A DNA stretch of 64,000 nt from Histomonas meleagridis (lineage: Eukaryota > Parabasalia > Tritrichomonadida > Dientamoebidae): the NCBI GenBank assembly GCA_020186115.1, contig WSYJ01000151.1, positions 479,533 through 543,532 of the forward strand, in the 5' to 3' direction. Within the stretch, counting starts at the first letter, position 1. Each line of letters begins with the position of its first letter. Of this stretch, positions 9,952 to 20,333 are shown piece after piece. The notes beneath the pieces are model-generated. The model searched no databases, was not told where the DNA came from, and saw only the letters and a program-made list of their open reading frames with translations. A program made the translations under genes and the position numbers.

Positions 9952-11454
9952 AAGCATCTAAAAGTGGTTCTATGGAAATAGTTAAATTACTTCTTGAACA
10001 AGAAGGAATTGATATAAATGCTAAAGATATTAATTAGTTTTTTTTAATATTTATTTTAACGATTTTATATTTCAAAATAATATTTGGAAATTATGTAAAA
10101 TATTTTGGACAGCATTTAAGCTGGCGCTTGATAATTGTCATGGCGATATTGCGAAATTACTTCAAGAACAAGGAACTGATATCATTTCTAAAGATATTTG
10201 TTTGTTTCATTTGATATTTATATGAAAAGTTTATGATTTCATTTTAATATTTGGAAATTATTTAATTTTATTTGTACAGAACTAATGAAAGCATCTGAAT
10301 ATGGTAATATAGAATTAGTGAAAATGCTTCTTGAACAAGAAGGAACTAATGTTAATGATAAAGATATTTATTTGTTTTAATTGATATTTATTTTAATATT
10401 TTGAAATTTTAAATTTATATTTGGAAATTGTTTTAAATGTTTTGGACAGCACTTATGTATGCAACAGAAAATGAACAAATAGAAATAGTTGAATTACTTC
10501 TTGAACAAGAAGGAATTGATATTAATGCTAAAGATATTTATTAATATTATTTGTTGTTGTTTTTATTAACTTGATATTTCAATTTAAAAATTGGGATATG
10601 TTCAAATTATTTAAAACAGTTCTTATGATTGCATCCGAGAAAGGAAACATTGAAATTGTGGAATTACTTCTTGATCAAGAAGGAATTGATGTTAATGCTC
10701 AAGATATTTATTTGTTTTAAATGATATTTATTTTATTTCTTTGATATTTTAAAATAATAATTGGGAATTATTAAAAATATTTTGGACGGCACTTATCTTA
10801 GCATCTTTAGAGGGACTTGATGATATTGTTGAATTACTTCTTGAACAAGAAGGAATTAATATTAATGCTAAAAATATTTATTTATTTTATTAAAAGTTTA
10901 TTTTAACAATTTTGGATTTCAAAATAATATTTGGAAATTATTTAAATTATTTGAAACGGCACTTATCTTAGCATCTAAATATGGTAATCGTAAAGTGGTT
11001 GAATTACTTCTTATGCAAGAAGGAATTGACATTAATGCTAAAGATACATATTTATTATATTTCAAATATATTTTAGTATTTTAATATTTCAAAAATAATT
11101 TTGAAGATCATTTAAATAATTTGAAACCTCTATTCTCGAAGCTGCCGAAAATTGTCATACAGAAATAGTTAAATTGCTTCTTGATCAAGAAGGAATTGAT
11201 ATTAATGAAGATATTTATTTATTTTATTTGGTATTTGTTTTAATGATTTTATATTTCAAAATTTTGTTTGGAAATTATTTAAATTATTTTGGACAGCAAA
11301 ACCAAAGTTTATAACATTTCCATATGAAAAAAGACATAATGAAATAGTTCAATTAATTACTGAAAAAATCTCTAAGAAAAATTCTGATGATATTGTTCCA
11401 ACGAACGAAAATAACTCAATGTCTTCAACCGAAATCCAAAATAATAATCTTTGA
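9859..11454 (+). repeat. 170-bp array: ankyrin blocks alternating with ~80-nt AT-rich spacers (locus 1)
   Basis: Nine ankyrin blocks start (at the codon for the Thr of T-A-L-M) at 9939, 10109, 10276, 10446, 10616, 10786, 10956, 11126 and 11293. The steps are 170,167,170,170,170,170,170,167 bp, and the two 167s come from a missing codon inside a block. Each of the first eight blocks is open and fits the consensus TALMxASxxGxxEIVKLLL-EQEGIDINAKD. Each spacer is 80 nt, carries stops, and shares features such as ATTTATTTG at its start and TTTGGAAATTATTTAAATT before the next block. Because 80 is not a multiple of 3, successive blocks sit in different frames. The ninth block is divergent (TAKPKFITFPYEKRHNEIVQ) and runs into a unique polar tail ending in TGA at 11452-11454, which looks like a real protein C-terminus. 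The spacers sit exactly between the Asp that ends one repeat and the x-x-G-x-T that starts the next, as an intron or another removed or skipped element would. Confidence 0.85.
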
Positions 11455-12134
11455 TTGAAAAAATTTCATCAGAAAAATATGGATCACAAAAATGTTTCTT
11501 GTTTGAAACAAATTGACACAAGTACACAAACAAATAATATTATTAACTTGCCAAAATATATTCATATAAATTTATGCTAAAAAGTCTGAAGAACTTCCAC
11601 TATTAAGGAAAAGTTTTTTGAAAAATGAAATTAATAAACATTGCTCAAGTTTTTATATTTTGTTCGGCTGTGCAATAAACATTGCAATTTCTAGAAATAC
11701 CTTTTGTATTAAATGGTAAAGCAAAGTAGTGTAAGGAAAAAAACCAAAAAATGAACCTTGTTCTTAAAAAAATCGAGCCAATTTTTTTTATGTTACAGAG
11801 GTACCTTAATAAATATAATTTTGTATATTATTTCAAAAAAATTGAATTCGCAAATTCTCAATATTGTTTTTATATAATAAAATTTTACTCTATGTTTAAT
11901 TTTTTTTTCATTTGATATTATTTCGATTGGTTATAAAAAATTCCACAATTGTAGTATTTTAGAATTTGAAGTACCATTAAATAGAATATAATCAATATTT
12001 TGTTTTTTTATCATAGTTTTATCAATTTTTTTCGTACAATCGAGAATTTTTTTTTTCTAAATAATTTCAATGTAAATGTAAATACAGATTGATAACGTTA
12101 AAGACGTTAAATAAGTTCACCAATTGAACAAAAA
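11455..12134. other. Intergenic, no gene seen
   Basis: AT-rich, with long T runs. A TAACGTTA-AAGACGTTAA pair at about 12091-12110 lies 25-45 bp before the next ATG and may be promoter sequence. Nothing else is recognised. Confidence 0.5.
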
Positions 12135-12863
12135 ATGGAAGTCGAAGCATCACATGCAGCTGTCTCAGCAATTGCAGCTCTTCAAGAACGAATTCGTGAA
12201 CTTGAATTAGAGCAAGAAGAATTAAAAGAAGAACGAGCAAAGCTTTTAAATATTTTAGATGAAAGAGATAACATGCATTCAATGAGAGAGGAAGCGCTAA
12301 ATAAAGCAACTGAAAAAGCCAACCAAATGATTGCCAACATTACAGAAACAATGGATAAAGTACAATATTTCAGAGAAGAAAATAAAAATTTAAGAAAGCA
12401 AATTGCACAATCAAAAGAAGCGTTGACCAAATCAAGCCCAAAGCAAACATCTCCCAGGTGTTCTAATACAAAACTTAAGGCAGATCTTAAGCAAATTAAG
12501 CAACGCTTATCAGATTATGAATGCATCTTAGGCGAAATATTAACAACACACCCAAATATGGCAACACTTTCTCATGAAGATTTAGTGGTTATTTCTCGTG
12601 AAACAAATCAGAAAAATTTATCATCGAAGATCAACAAAATTTATCAATCTCTCAATCAACTTCCTAAATCTTTTTCAAGACAGAAAAATGAAACAAAACG
12701 TTTAACACTTCGAACTCTACGTAAGGCTATGTATGCTATATCTGAAATGAGTTTGAAGATCGAGGAGCTTGAAAAGCAAATAAATAGAGAAGCAGAGATA
12801 CAGAAACTGAATATTCAGATCAAAATATTGTCCAACGAAATTACTAAGTTTAGAATTGGATAA
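12135..12863 (+). CDS. Coiled-coil protein, unidentified
   Basis: This 242-aa protein is largely helical. Residues 10-100 form a long heptad-rich coiled coil (LQERIRELELEQEELKEERA, then an Asn/Lys/Gln-rich continuation). A short Ser/Pro/Thr break follows at about 100-112, then a second helical region to about 160, a polar linker, and a final coiled coil (SLKIEELEKQINREAEIQKL). No catalytic motif is seen. The ATG at 12135 is the first in frame and has TAACGTTA-type sequence upstream. A cytoskeletal or transcription-scaffold role is possible, but no family is named. Confidence 0.6.
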   Translation: MEVEASHAAVSAIAALQERIRELELEQEELKEERAKLLNILDERDNMHSMREEALNKATEKANQMIANITETMDKVQYFREENKNLRKQIAQSKEALTKSSPKQTSPRCSNTKLKADLKQIKQRLSDYECILGEILTTHPNMATLSHEDLVVISRETNQKNLSSKINKIYQSLNQLPKSFSRQKNETKRLTLRTLRKAMYAISEMSLKIEELEKQINREAEIQKLNIQIKILSNEITKFRIG

Positions 12864-13409
12864 CTTTGTTTTTGAAATTTAGTTTTTAAAATAAAATACA
12901 ACATTAAGGATCTGTGATAATAGATATTAATCCAGATTGTTATTGCTGGACCTCAACTTAGCGTTGGAGCACGATTGGAAATTCAATGGTTTATGGAATA
13001 CCAGAAAAAGTATTATCGGCATATAGAAAGTTCAATTTGATGTCTGGAACCGATAAGTGACAACGTTAAACGTTTTAAATCACAAAAGTGTCAAAAAATA
13101 ATCAATTAAAAAAGTTGAAATTTGTGTAAATCAGAGAGATGTTTATTGGGAAAGAAAAATCATGATTTTATAAAATTAAATTAAATCAGCGCTTAAGTAA
13201 AAAGCTCTTAAATGTAATTAAAGCAATTTTCAAAAAAAAATATGTCATTTGAAAACTTGATTCCGAAATATGACATATACGATAACCAAATCTAAAAAAA
13301 AGCTCCAATTCAATATTAATTTATTGGTTCGAACCAAAGCGCAATGACACGCTTCAAATCCTTGGAATATTTTGTGACATATATATTATGGTATAGTTCT
13401 AAATTTGTT
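12864..13409. other. Convergent intergenic region, no gene seen
   Basis: No ORF of note between two convergent genes. A small stretch around 12930-13030 is less AT-rich but has no recognisable coding or RNA structure. Confidence 0.5.
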
Positions 13410-14621
13410 CTAGATTTCGTACTGCCAGCAGCACACGAGCCCATCCCCGGAGCACGTCAAAAACGAATGATCCTTTGGATGATGCTTAATCTGAAAAACG
13501 GTATTTTGATGATGTTTTGCGGTGAATAACAACTCACCTTTTTCGTCATCCCATGCTTTAAAGCTTTCGTCCTTTGAGCCCGAGAATATAATATTTTGTA
13601 GGGGAGAATGACAAATCGAAAGAACAGTATCTTCGTGACCGTTTAAGATATGGATACACGACGGTTTTTGATCGTCGACCTTCCAAATTTTGATGTTTTT
13701 GTCGGCAGATGATGTCGCCAAATTACCTGTGAGAGGCGACATCGAAATGTCGTAGAGGAACTGATCATGTGCTTCGAATATAGTGATTGGATTCTTAAAA
13801 TCTGAATCATACATTCCGACTTTTCCATCAAGAAATCCAACGAAAATAACCGACTCGTCTATGCTAGAAGCAAGAGAGACGATTTTTCCATGTGAATTAC
13901 TTTTGGCTGTTTGAATTTCATCTGGTCTATGTTTTATTGTTTGTATTAATTCCATCTTTTCTAGATTCCATATGCATAAGTATCCATCATTTCCGCCTGA
14001 AATTAGGATAGGACGATTCAATAAGAAAAGAAATGAAAATATTTGACCAACATGTCCACTTAATAAAATTGGTTCAAACTTGGACTCTGGTGAAAGTACC
14101 ATGATTGTGCCTTTTGTGTAACTCAAAGCGAGATATTTTGAATCTTTTGAAAATTGAACAACTTTTGAATAAGATTCACGCTTTGGGAAGTCATTTGGGA
14201 TAGGCCAATTGCTCAATAGAGCACCATCTTGGTATCTCATCATGAATACTGTTTGGCTGTCAGAATATGCAAAGTATTTCCCATCATTTGAGATTGACAA
14301 TGAGCATACTATGTCATTAAGCCTTATTGAATATCCAAGATTGACTTTTGGCTTTCGCTTCAAATCATTATTTGGAATAATTACAAGATTTTTTTGTATT
14401 TCATCATCGCCTTTATCAAGTATAACGATGTTTGTTGGTACCGAGTCTGCTATGGGAGGGGTTTGTAAGTAGCAATCAAGAGGATTTTTAATTTTATCGT
14501 AAACATCTTGAAGAATTTTAGAGTTCTCACCAGGTATGAATTCTCTGGTTGCCACCATAGGGCCTGCTGGAGAATTACTGCTGTTGGACTGTTCAGACTT
14601 TGGACCCTCTTTTCCGTCCAT
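13410..14621 (-). CDS. WD40-repeat protein (Tup1/Groucho-like blades)
   Basis: This 403-aa protein has an N-terminal polar tail of about 95 residues, followed by a seven-bladed WD40 region at about 95-403. Clear GH-x-WD/IW units include GHVGQIFSFLFL with GGNDGYLCIWNLE, AHDQFLYDISMSP with SADKNIKIWKV, GHEDTVLSICHSP with GSKDESFKAWD, and a last blade ending DGLVCCWQYEI. The last three blades are closest in style to Tup1-type corepressors, but no N-terminal tetramerisation coiled coil is seen, so this is suggestive only. The ATG at 14621 is a true start. Confidence 0.7.
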   Translation of the reverse strand: MDGKEGPKSEQSNSSNSPAGPMVATREFIPGENSKILQDVYDKIKNPLDCYLQTPPIADSVPTNIVILDKGDDEIQKNLVIIPNNDLKRKPKVNLGYSIRLNDIVCSLSISNDGKYFAYSDSQTVFMMRYQDGALLSNWPIPNDFPKRESYSKVVQFSKDSKYLALSYTKGTIMVLSPESKFEPILLSGHVGQIFSFLFLLNRPILISGGNDGYLCIWNLEKMELIQTIKHRPDEIQTAKSNSHGKIVSLASSIDESVIFVGFLDGKVGMYDSDFKNPITIFEAHDQFLYDISMSPLTGNLATSSADKNIKIWKVDDQKPSCIHILNGHEDTVLSICHSPLQNIIFSGSKDESFKAWDDEKGELLFTAKHHQNTVFQIKHHPKDHSFLTCSGDGLVCCWQYEI

Positions 14622-14755
14622 CAGTTCTGTTGGCTAGTTTGGACCAGGATTGAAAAAGTTAAAGAACCCAGAAATCAAATCAAGGAATGTAAACTTGTGA
14701 ATTCGAGTGATAAGGTACAAACCAACAAAAAATTTAACTTTTTCATAGCTGTGTT

Positions 14756-14765
14756 GCGGTAACGG
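14756..14765 (-). promoter_or_regulatory. ACGG-type motif upstream of the WD40 gene at 14621
   Basis: GCGGTAACGG on the plus strand, about 135 bp upstream of the ATG. It has two overlapping CGGT/ACGG cores of the recurrent motif. It is farther from the start than in other genes, so support is weaker. Confidence 0.3.
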
Positions 14766-14900
14766 CTACGACATTAAATCAAGGAACAAAAGGGACGATC
14801 GACCTTACTGATGAATGTGTATTGAAAATTTGAAATGTTTATGACTTGATAATTCAAATCGGGAGCAGTTTTTGATTCCGTTGGTTTTCGGTTCGTTGGT

Positions 14901-14941
14901 GGTTTTTGATAAAAACCGTACAATTTTGTTCGCAAAATTGT
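14901..14941. other. Two adjacent perfect hairpins
   Basis: GGTTTTT-GAT-AAAAACC (14901-14917) is followed at once by ACAATTTTG-TTCG-CAAAATTGT (14920-14941), a 9-bp stem with a TTCG loop. They lie in noncoding DNA. They could be a terminator-like or protein-binding structure, or chance in AT-rich sequence. Confidence 0.4.
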
Positions 14942-15707
14942 GGGTTTCAGAAAACTTATCGTTTTTTATGATGGGAGATTCAGAAACTTCAAATGTTTAC
15001 CAATCCGAATCTTCCGAGTGCTGACCAATCTTTTTCAGCAAAATCTTGACATTAAAAAATTACCATAGACACCAAAGTTGCGATTTATAGAGTGAAATTA
15101 TTATTATTTTTATATTGATTATTTTAAATTTCTAAAAAATATTATGAGCATGGAAATTACCAATTAAAAACAATATGTAAATCATTTACGCATGAAAATA
15201 ATATCTAGAAAAATATATGAAAATCATCATTTTCAATTACATTAACTCAGATAAAAAAAACTGAATATGTTATAATACATCATACGTCTTTTGCAAAGCA
15301 AGTGTATAGCATGAGAAGAAATATGAGAATTTTGAAATTGTATAAATGATTGTTGAACTTTTTATTTCTTATTAAAAGAATTTCCACCATTTTTCAACCC
15401 ATTGGGTGGTCTGTTTTAACTTGAATTTACCATAAATATTTTGATATTGAAAATTCATGCATGATGGATTATTCCCCATCGTTTTTCTATTCGAAGTATT
15501 AAGTACAAATCGATGAATACTTGAAGATAAAACCACCAACATCTTAATATTGATGATTTAATCTATCATTTGGCTGTTTTTAAATTTTGGTCATTGTCGA
15601 AGTATTCAAATTTAAAATTGAATAGTTTACATTATGTTCCGGGCACTTTTTAAAGGCGATTTTTCCTCACAAATTAAAGAATTTGAACATTCTTTTTACA
15701 AGTAAGG

Positions 15708-18416
15708 ATGGAATTTGAAGAAATCCACTTCAACGAAGGTGATACCACATTAGTAGAATATGAAGAAAAATATTGGCAACTTCGTGAAACAAGAAAAGTT
15801 GAATTTTTCCCTGGCGAATTAACTACGGTATCCTTAATTTCAGTTGAAGATCCAGACCTTAAAACTTATCTTAATAATTTGGCTGTTGATCCGATAATTT
15901 CACTTGATTTGGAATGGGATGAAGAACTTTGTCTTTTTCAATTTTGTTCTTCTTCTGGAGTCTTAATTATTCGCCATCCAAATGGCCCAGGAAATCAAAT
16001 TCTAAAGGAGTTTCTCTCCACTCACAAATTTTATGCTAAAGGGGCAGGTAATGATAAAAAGCAATTAGATATGAAATTTGGTGAAACATTTACAGAAAAC
16101 ATAGAAGATATATCTGTCACTCGTCTTGTTCCTTACCATTATTCAGAGAACTTCATGGATATGACAGTTCAATTTGCAGGAGTTCCCACAGCAATTTTTA
16201 AAGAATTAAAAATTACGAAATCACATTGGTCACAAGAAGTTCTCACCATTCGTCAAGTTTTATATGCTGCATTTGATGTTGTTTCCTTATTTAAATGTTA
16301 TCCCAATTTTCCTGCACCAAAAATCAAAAATAAACCCAACAAGCCTACGAAACCACGTGAGCATAAACCAGCCCCTCCTCCTGGCGTTCCAATTAATACA
16401 AAGAAAACCAAAGAGAAGAAGCAGAAGAAAAAGGAGCCCCCCACTGTTGAAAAAGTGGACTTTGTTCAGAATTATCGTATTAACCGCTATTGTTACCTTG
16501 TCAAGAATTACAAAGGTTCGTTACTTCGGAAAGATCTCCACAAATATGTAGGCCAATCCGACGAAAACATTGAATTCATCTCTTATTTTCCAAATGGCGA
16601 TGGAACATATCAGTTATATATTTCACTTCTCAAAGAAATTGACCCTTCAGATGAAATAATACATCTTCCATATGTTGATCCTAACCAATTTAATGATAAT
16701 GATATTCTTTATATTAAAGATATACCATCACGTGTATCATCACGTGATCAAATTGAAAAATTTCTTTATTTATTCGAACGCGATCATAACCTTTATTTCC
16801 GTGAAAACTTCATCATGATCGAATTCACATCTGCTACCTCACCACATGTATTATCCTGTTTTCTTCCATACATTACAATTGACAATGAACAAATGAAAGT
16901 ATATACATTTCCATATTTCCTCAATGCTGTCTTTGCCATTAATCTTCCATCAACGGCAGACGAAGCATATGTTCGAAATCTTTTTTCACCATTTGGGCCC
17001 GTTAAATGTGTCACTTTTCCTTTGATGCGGGATGAAACCGTTCCGAAATCAGTGGCGGTTTTTTATGCGAGTGAAGATTCACCTGACAAAGCGATCACGA
17101 ATCTCAACTTTAAAGAGATTGATGGTAATGAAGTATATGTATCTCGATATACTAAAGGATTACAACTTCGAACCATGCGAAATTATCAACTATATTATGA
17201 AACAAAAGAAAGTAGTCGCGAAATATATGAAAAGTTTTCAAGTTATGGACCAATACATTTTGCATATTACGACAAAAAGGTTGGGATAGGAGTTGTCCAA
17301 TTTTATCATATGTCTGATGCATTTAAAGCTATGGATAACACTACCGCTTATATGAGGAAAGAAGGAACAACGATAATAATGAGAGAAGTTTCTTGTGCAT
17401 TCCCCGATGAAGAAGTGATTGAAATGTGTGAGAAATATGGGAAAGTTTTGAGTTTCTTCGTGAGATTAGTAATCCCAAGATTTCGATATCAAGTCTTGGA
17501 GGTTACCTTCACTACACCTGAGGCGGCTTCAAGCGCAAAAGCTGAGTTGGATCACATGGTATTGGATTCGATTCCAATCAATGTATCGCTGATGAAAGGG
17601 AATGGAAATGAGGTGTCAATATGGAAAATGGAGTATAGGTTTAAGTGGATAGCTGTGGATAAGGTAATGGATGAGGTTGAGATCTTGGAGAAGTTCCAAA
17701 AGTTTGGAGATATTATCGATTTTAACGTTAATTCGGAAAAAACTTTTGTGATGTTTGCTACTGACCAACAGGCTATAGAGGCAACCAATCAAACTGGTTA
17801 CCAAATGCCTACAATCCATGAATATGCATATTTCACACATAATAATTATTTGCAAACAAAGTTCATCAAACCTCACTTGTCTACCTTCACAGAATCAGAG
17901 GAGAAGAAGGCAATAGTGATGGATCCTGTCCCTGACTCCTTCACAAAGAAGGATTTGGAGGCGATTTGTCCAGGCTGCTTTTACGATAGTTTGGTAACCG
18001 CTTCAACCGTTGACGGTTGCTCTGAAAAGAGAAGGGTAATTATTTACCCTTTCGGGAAGAGGATGCAAAAGAAAACATACGCACTTTTAAGAAGTGCTGT
18101 GTTCGACGGTGTATCCTTGAACCCGATGATAATGAATCAAAAAGAAATTCCAAAGTTAAGTGATGTTTCACCAATGACAATTAATGTTGATCCTTTACCA
18201 GAAGAATTACAAGGATCAAAACTAAGAACAAACGTTCTGATGGATAAAGAAGCGATTGTGGATATCCTTCCATCAATAACAGAAATTGGACAAAAAATGG
18301 CTGTCGTTATGCCAAAGGAAAAAGCTACTTGCAGAACAATACTAAGGTCTTTGAGGAGATGGAGAACGCCAATAGGAACAACAATACACGTGGAGAAATT
18401 TGATAATGAAAAATAA
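15708..18416 (+). CDS. 3'-5' exonuclease (DEDDy) fused to multiple RRM domains
   Basis: This 902-aa protein begins with an RNase D/Werner-type exonuclease domain at about residues 40-200. Motif I is SLDLEWD (D67, E69), motif II NDKKQLD (D116), and motif III Y186-xxx-D190 (YAAFDVV), so all four DEDDy acidic residues are present and catalysis is plausible. A Pro/Lys-rich basic linker follows (about 203-245). The rest holds a tandem series of RRM-like folds, the clearest being AVFAINLPSTADEAYVRNLF with the following KSVAVFYASED, and repeated beta-alpha-beta units up to the C-terminus. The protein is most likely a nuclear RNA-processing or decay nuclease. The order exonuclease then several RRMs is unusual among the families I know. 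The ATG at 15708 is the first in frame. No breaks are seen. Confidence 0.75.
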   Translation: MEFEEIHFNEGDTTLVEYEEKYWQLRETRKVEFFPGELTTVSLISVEDPDLKTYLNNLAVDPIISLDLEWDEELCLFQFCSSSGVLIIRHPNGPGNQILKEFLSTHKFYAKGAGNDKKQLDMKFGETFTENIEDISVTRLVPYHYSENFMDMTVQFAGVPTAIFKELKITKSHWSQEVLTIRQVLYAAFDVVSLFKCYPNFPAPKIKNKPNKPTKPREHKPAPPPGVPINTKKTKEKKQKKKEPPTVEKVDFVQNYRINRYCYLVKNYKGSLLRKDLHKYVGQSDENIEFISYFPNGDGTYQLYISLLKEIDPSDEIIHLPYVDPNQFNDNDILYIKDIPSRVSSRDQIEKFLYLFERDHNLYFRENFIMIEFTSATSPHVLSCFLPYITIDNEQMKVYTFPYFLNAVFAINLPSTADEAYVRNLFSPFGPVKCVTFPLMRDETVPKSVAVFYASEDSPDKAITNLNFKEIDGNEVYVSRYTKGLQLRTMRNYQLYYETKESSREIYEKFSSYGPIHFAYYDKKVGIGVVQFYHMSDAFKAMDNTTAYMRKEGTTIIMREVSCAFPDEEVIEMCEKYGKVLSFFVRLVIPRFRYQVLEVTFTTPEAASSAKAELDHMVLDSIPINVSLMKGNGNEVSIWKMEYRFKWIAVDKVMDEVEILEKFQKFGDIIDFNVNSEKTFVMFATDQQAIEATNQTGYQMPTIHEYAYFTHNNYLQTKFIKPHLSTFTESEEKKAIVMDPVPDSFTKKDLEAICPGCFYDSLVTASTVDGCSEKRRVIIYPFGKRMQKKTYALLRSAVFDGVSLNPMIMNQKEIPKLSDVSPMTINVDPLPEELQGSKLRTNVLMDKEAIVDILPSITEIGQKMAVVMPKEKATCRTILRSLRRWRTPIGTTIHVEKFDNEK

Positions 18417-18660
18417 AATTACATGATATATTAATCTAATGTTTTGACTCTTAGGGAATTGCTGTTCATTATTTGAGTAAAAGTTATTTTTGATTTTACT
18501 AAATTTTGTATTCTGATTTTTTTAATTGAATTATATATCATATTATTCTAAGTAAATTGTTTCAATATAAAATCATGAAATTTCATAATTAATAAATTAC
18601 TACTTGATATCTTATATACATGTACATAGATATTTGTTGTGAGTATTTTGAATATTTCTT

Positions 18661-18668
18661 AAACGGCC
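18661..18668 (+). promoter_or_regulatory. AAACGGCC motif upstream of the TECR-like gene
   Basis: AAACGGCC lies 32 bp before the ATG at 18700. The same AAACGGCC string is found just upstream of the SART3/Prp24-like gene (about 43313). Confidence 0.4.
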
Positions 18669-18699
18669 ACTAGATTTTGGGGTGGTCCTTACATTAAGG

Positions 18700-19548
18700 A
18701 TGGAAAAAACATTAATTTGGAAGGAACAGCACTATAAAGTTGAGTTAGAAAAAAATGCACGTGCAGATGAACTCCTCAAAAAAGCAATTTCTATAACACA
18801 CTTGAAAGCTAATAGAATCAATATTACTTTTCAAGTAAATGGAAAGAGAATTCCTATAGATCAATCAACACTAATTTCTGAAATACCATCTGACGAATTC
18901 CTCATTCGTGATTTTGGCCCTCAATTCAGTTACAAAGGAGTTTTTATTTTGGAATACATTGGTCCATTCTTCATTTGGCCTCTTACAAAAATCTTTCTCA
19001 AATCATCACCATCAATGTATTTAACTATTGCTTCTTTGATGTGGACATTCCATTTCACTAAACGCTTATTTGAAACAGTGATGGTCCATGTATTTTCACA
19101 TCCAACGATGCCAATTTTCAACTTGTACAAGAACTGTACATTTTATTGGGGTTTTGCTATCATGATTTCTATAGCTGTTGTCAAGAAATCGTCAAACCCA
19201 ATCGAACTTGATTATCTTCATTATGCGTCGGTGGTACTTTTCTTTGTCTTTGAGTTTCTTAATGCTTACTGTCACTTGAAGCTTAGAAGCTTGCGTCCAA
19301 AAGGATCAAAAGCATATTATCTTCCAAGAGGATTTCTTTTCGATAAGATCACTTGTCCAAACTACACAGCTGAGATAGCAGGCTGGTTTTGTTTTGCTGC
19401 ATTTACACGTGTTTGGATAGCATTTCTATTTCCGATTGTAGGAGGAGCACAAATGTACATATGGGCAACTAAGAAGAAGGCAAGGCTCGTGAAAGAGTTT
19501 CCAGAAGCTGCTCAAAGAGGAAGAATACTCCCATTTAAATCTCTCTAA
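18700..19548 (+). CDS. Very-long-chain trans-2,3-enoyl-CoA reductase (TECR/TSC13-like)
   Basis: This 282-aa ER membrane protein of the steroid 5-alpha-reductase family is likely to catalyse the last step of fatty-acid elongation, NADPH reduction of trans-2-enoyl-CoA. Residues 1-75 form a ubiquitin-like N-terminal domain, as in TECR. DFGPQFSYKGVFILEYIGPF marks the start of the membrane region, and about five to six hydrophobic segments follow. The C-terminus carries the family signature: NYTAEIAGWFCFAAFTR-type sequence and a final EFPEAAQRGRILPF close to the consensus E-x-P-x-x-R-x-x-ILPF. The frame stays open upstream to a GTG at 18682, but the first ATG is at 18700. Confidence 0.85.
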   Translation: MEKTLIWKEQHYKVELEKNARADELLKKAISITHLKANRINITFQVNGKRIPIDQSTLISEIPSDEFLIRDFGPQFSYKGVFILEYIGPFFIWPLTKIFLKSSPSMYLTIASLMWTFHFTKRLFETVMVHVFSHPTMPIFNLYKNCTFYWGFAIMISIAVVKKSSNPIELDYLHYASVVLFFVFEFLNAYCHLKLRSLRPKGSKAYYLPRGFLFDKITCPNYTAEIAGWFCFAAFTRVWIAFLFPIVGGAQMYIWATKKKARLVKEFPEAAQRGRILPFKSL

Positions 19549-19631
19549 TGATATTTTTTGTTGTTTTTATTTGAATTATTTACATGAAAAGTGTGTGTTG
19601 TGATCGCCGGCAAAAAAGTGCTTCTTAAAGT

Positions 19632-20333
19632 ATGGAAGAAACAACACAAGAAAGAAATGTTTTTAAAAATATGCAACATGCAATTGTTGAAGCAATGAAT
19701 ACTCTTGGACAATCTTCTCCATACGGCGACAATAGTGTTAGAATGAAAGAACTTTTTGCTCATGTAGAAAAGGTTCCAATTCTTTTAAATGGAAAAGTTG
19801 AGGAAGGACCTCATCGATTTTCAACCTTTAATAGTGCTTTGTGTGGACGAAGATCAGCAGCAGAATTATTTGAAAGAGTTGATGATCCAAATCGTCAAGG
19901 AGCATGGTGGAGATTAAAAATGCCCTATGAAGAAGCACTTGATTTTGCTGTTGAACAAAAGGGATTCAGAAAATTACAGACAAGAGTTCGTCAAAAATCA
20001 GATACCCGTCAAAATAAAGTCTCAAATCAGAACAAGAGCATTGTCACCAACTCATGGAAGAAGACAAAAATCATTGAAATATCAGATAGAATCAAAGAAT
20101 TTGCAGCAAAAACATTTGAATTGCATAAAGAAAATCAATTTCTCCAAGAAAAACTTTCAGCATTAACAGATGATGTGACTCAGTTAAAGCAGATCGTTCC
20201 TAAAGAGACGAAGAAAATGTTAGAGATTTACCTTCGTAATGAGGAACAAATGAATCAGCTCAAAAATCAAGTAGAAAATGCTCAAAAAACTTTGTTCGAG
20301 TTAAGTGAACAAGCAATTCAGCTCCAGAGCTGA
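19632..20333 (+). CDS. Unidentified protein with C-terminal coiled coil
   Basis: This 233-aa protein is not recognised. The N-terminal half (residues 1-110) is a compact mixed region with a Gly/Arg-Trp segment (FSTFNSALCGRRSAAELFER, then GAWWRLKMPYEEAL) that looks like a folded, possibly winged-helix-like domain. A basic stretch follows (RVRQKSDTRQNK), then a coiled coil from about 145 to the end (LHKENQFLQEKLSALTDDV, and a terminal Gln/Glu-rich helix). A DNA-binding factor with a dimerising tail would fit, but this is inference. The ATG at 19632 begins the frame. Confidence 0.55.
   Translation: MEETTQERNVFKNMQHAIVEAMNTLGQSSPYGDNSVRMKELFAHVEKVPILLNGKVEEGPHRFSTFNSALCGRRSAAELFERVDDPNRQGAWWRLKMPYEEALDFAVEQKGFRKLQTRVRQKSDTRQNKVSNQNKSIVTNSWKKTKIIEISDRIKEFAAKTFELHKENQFLQEKLSALTDDVTQLKQIVPKETKKMLEIYLRNEEQMNQLKNQVENAQKTLFELSEQAIQLQS

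Larger units (their letters stand above)
14622..15707. other. Long divergent intergenic region with two small hairpins
   Basis: No coding sequence is recognised over about 1.1 kb. It contains a GCGGTAACGG motif (14756-14765) near the WD40 gene and two adjacent perfect hairpins at 14901-14941. The remainder, up to the exonuclease-RRM gene, is AT-rich and featureless. Confidence 0.5.

Noticed and set aside
14901-14941. Hairpins as a bacterial-style rho-independent terminator
   Set aside because: The setting is eukaryotic and no gene ends there; they are kept only as structural features.
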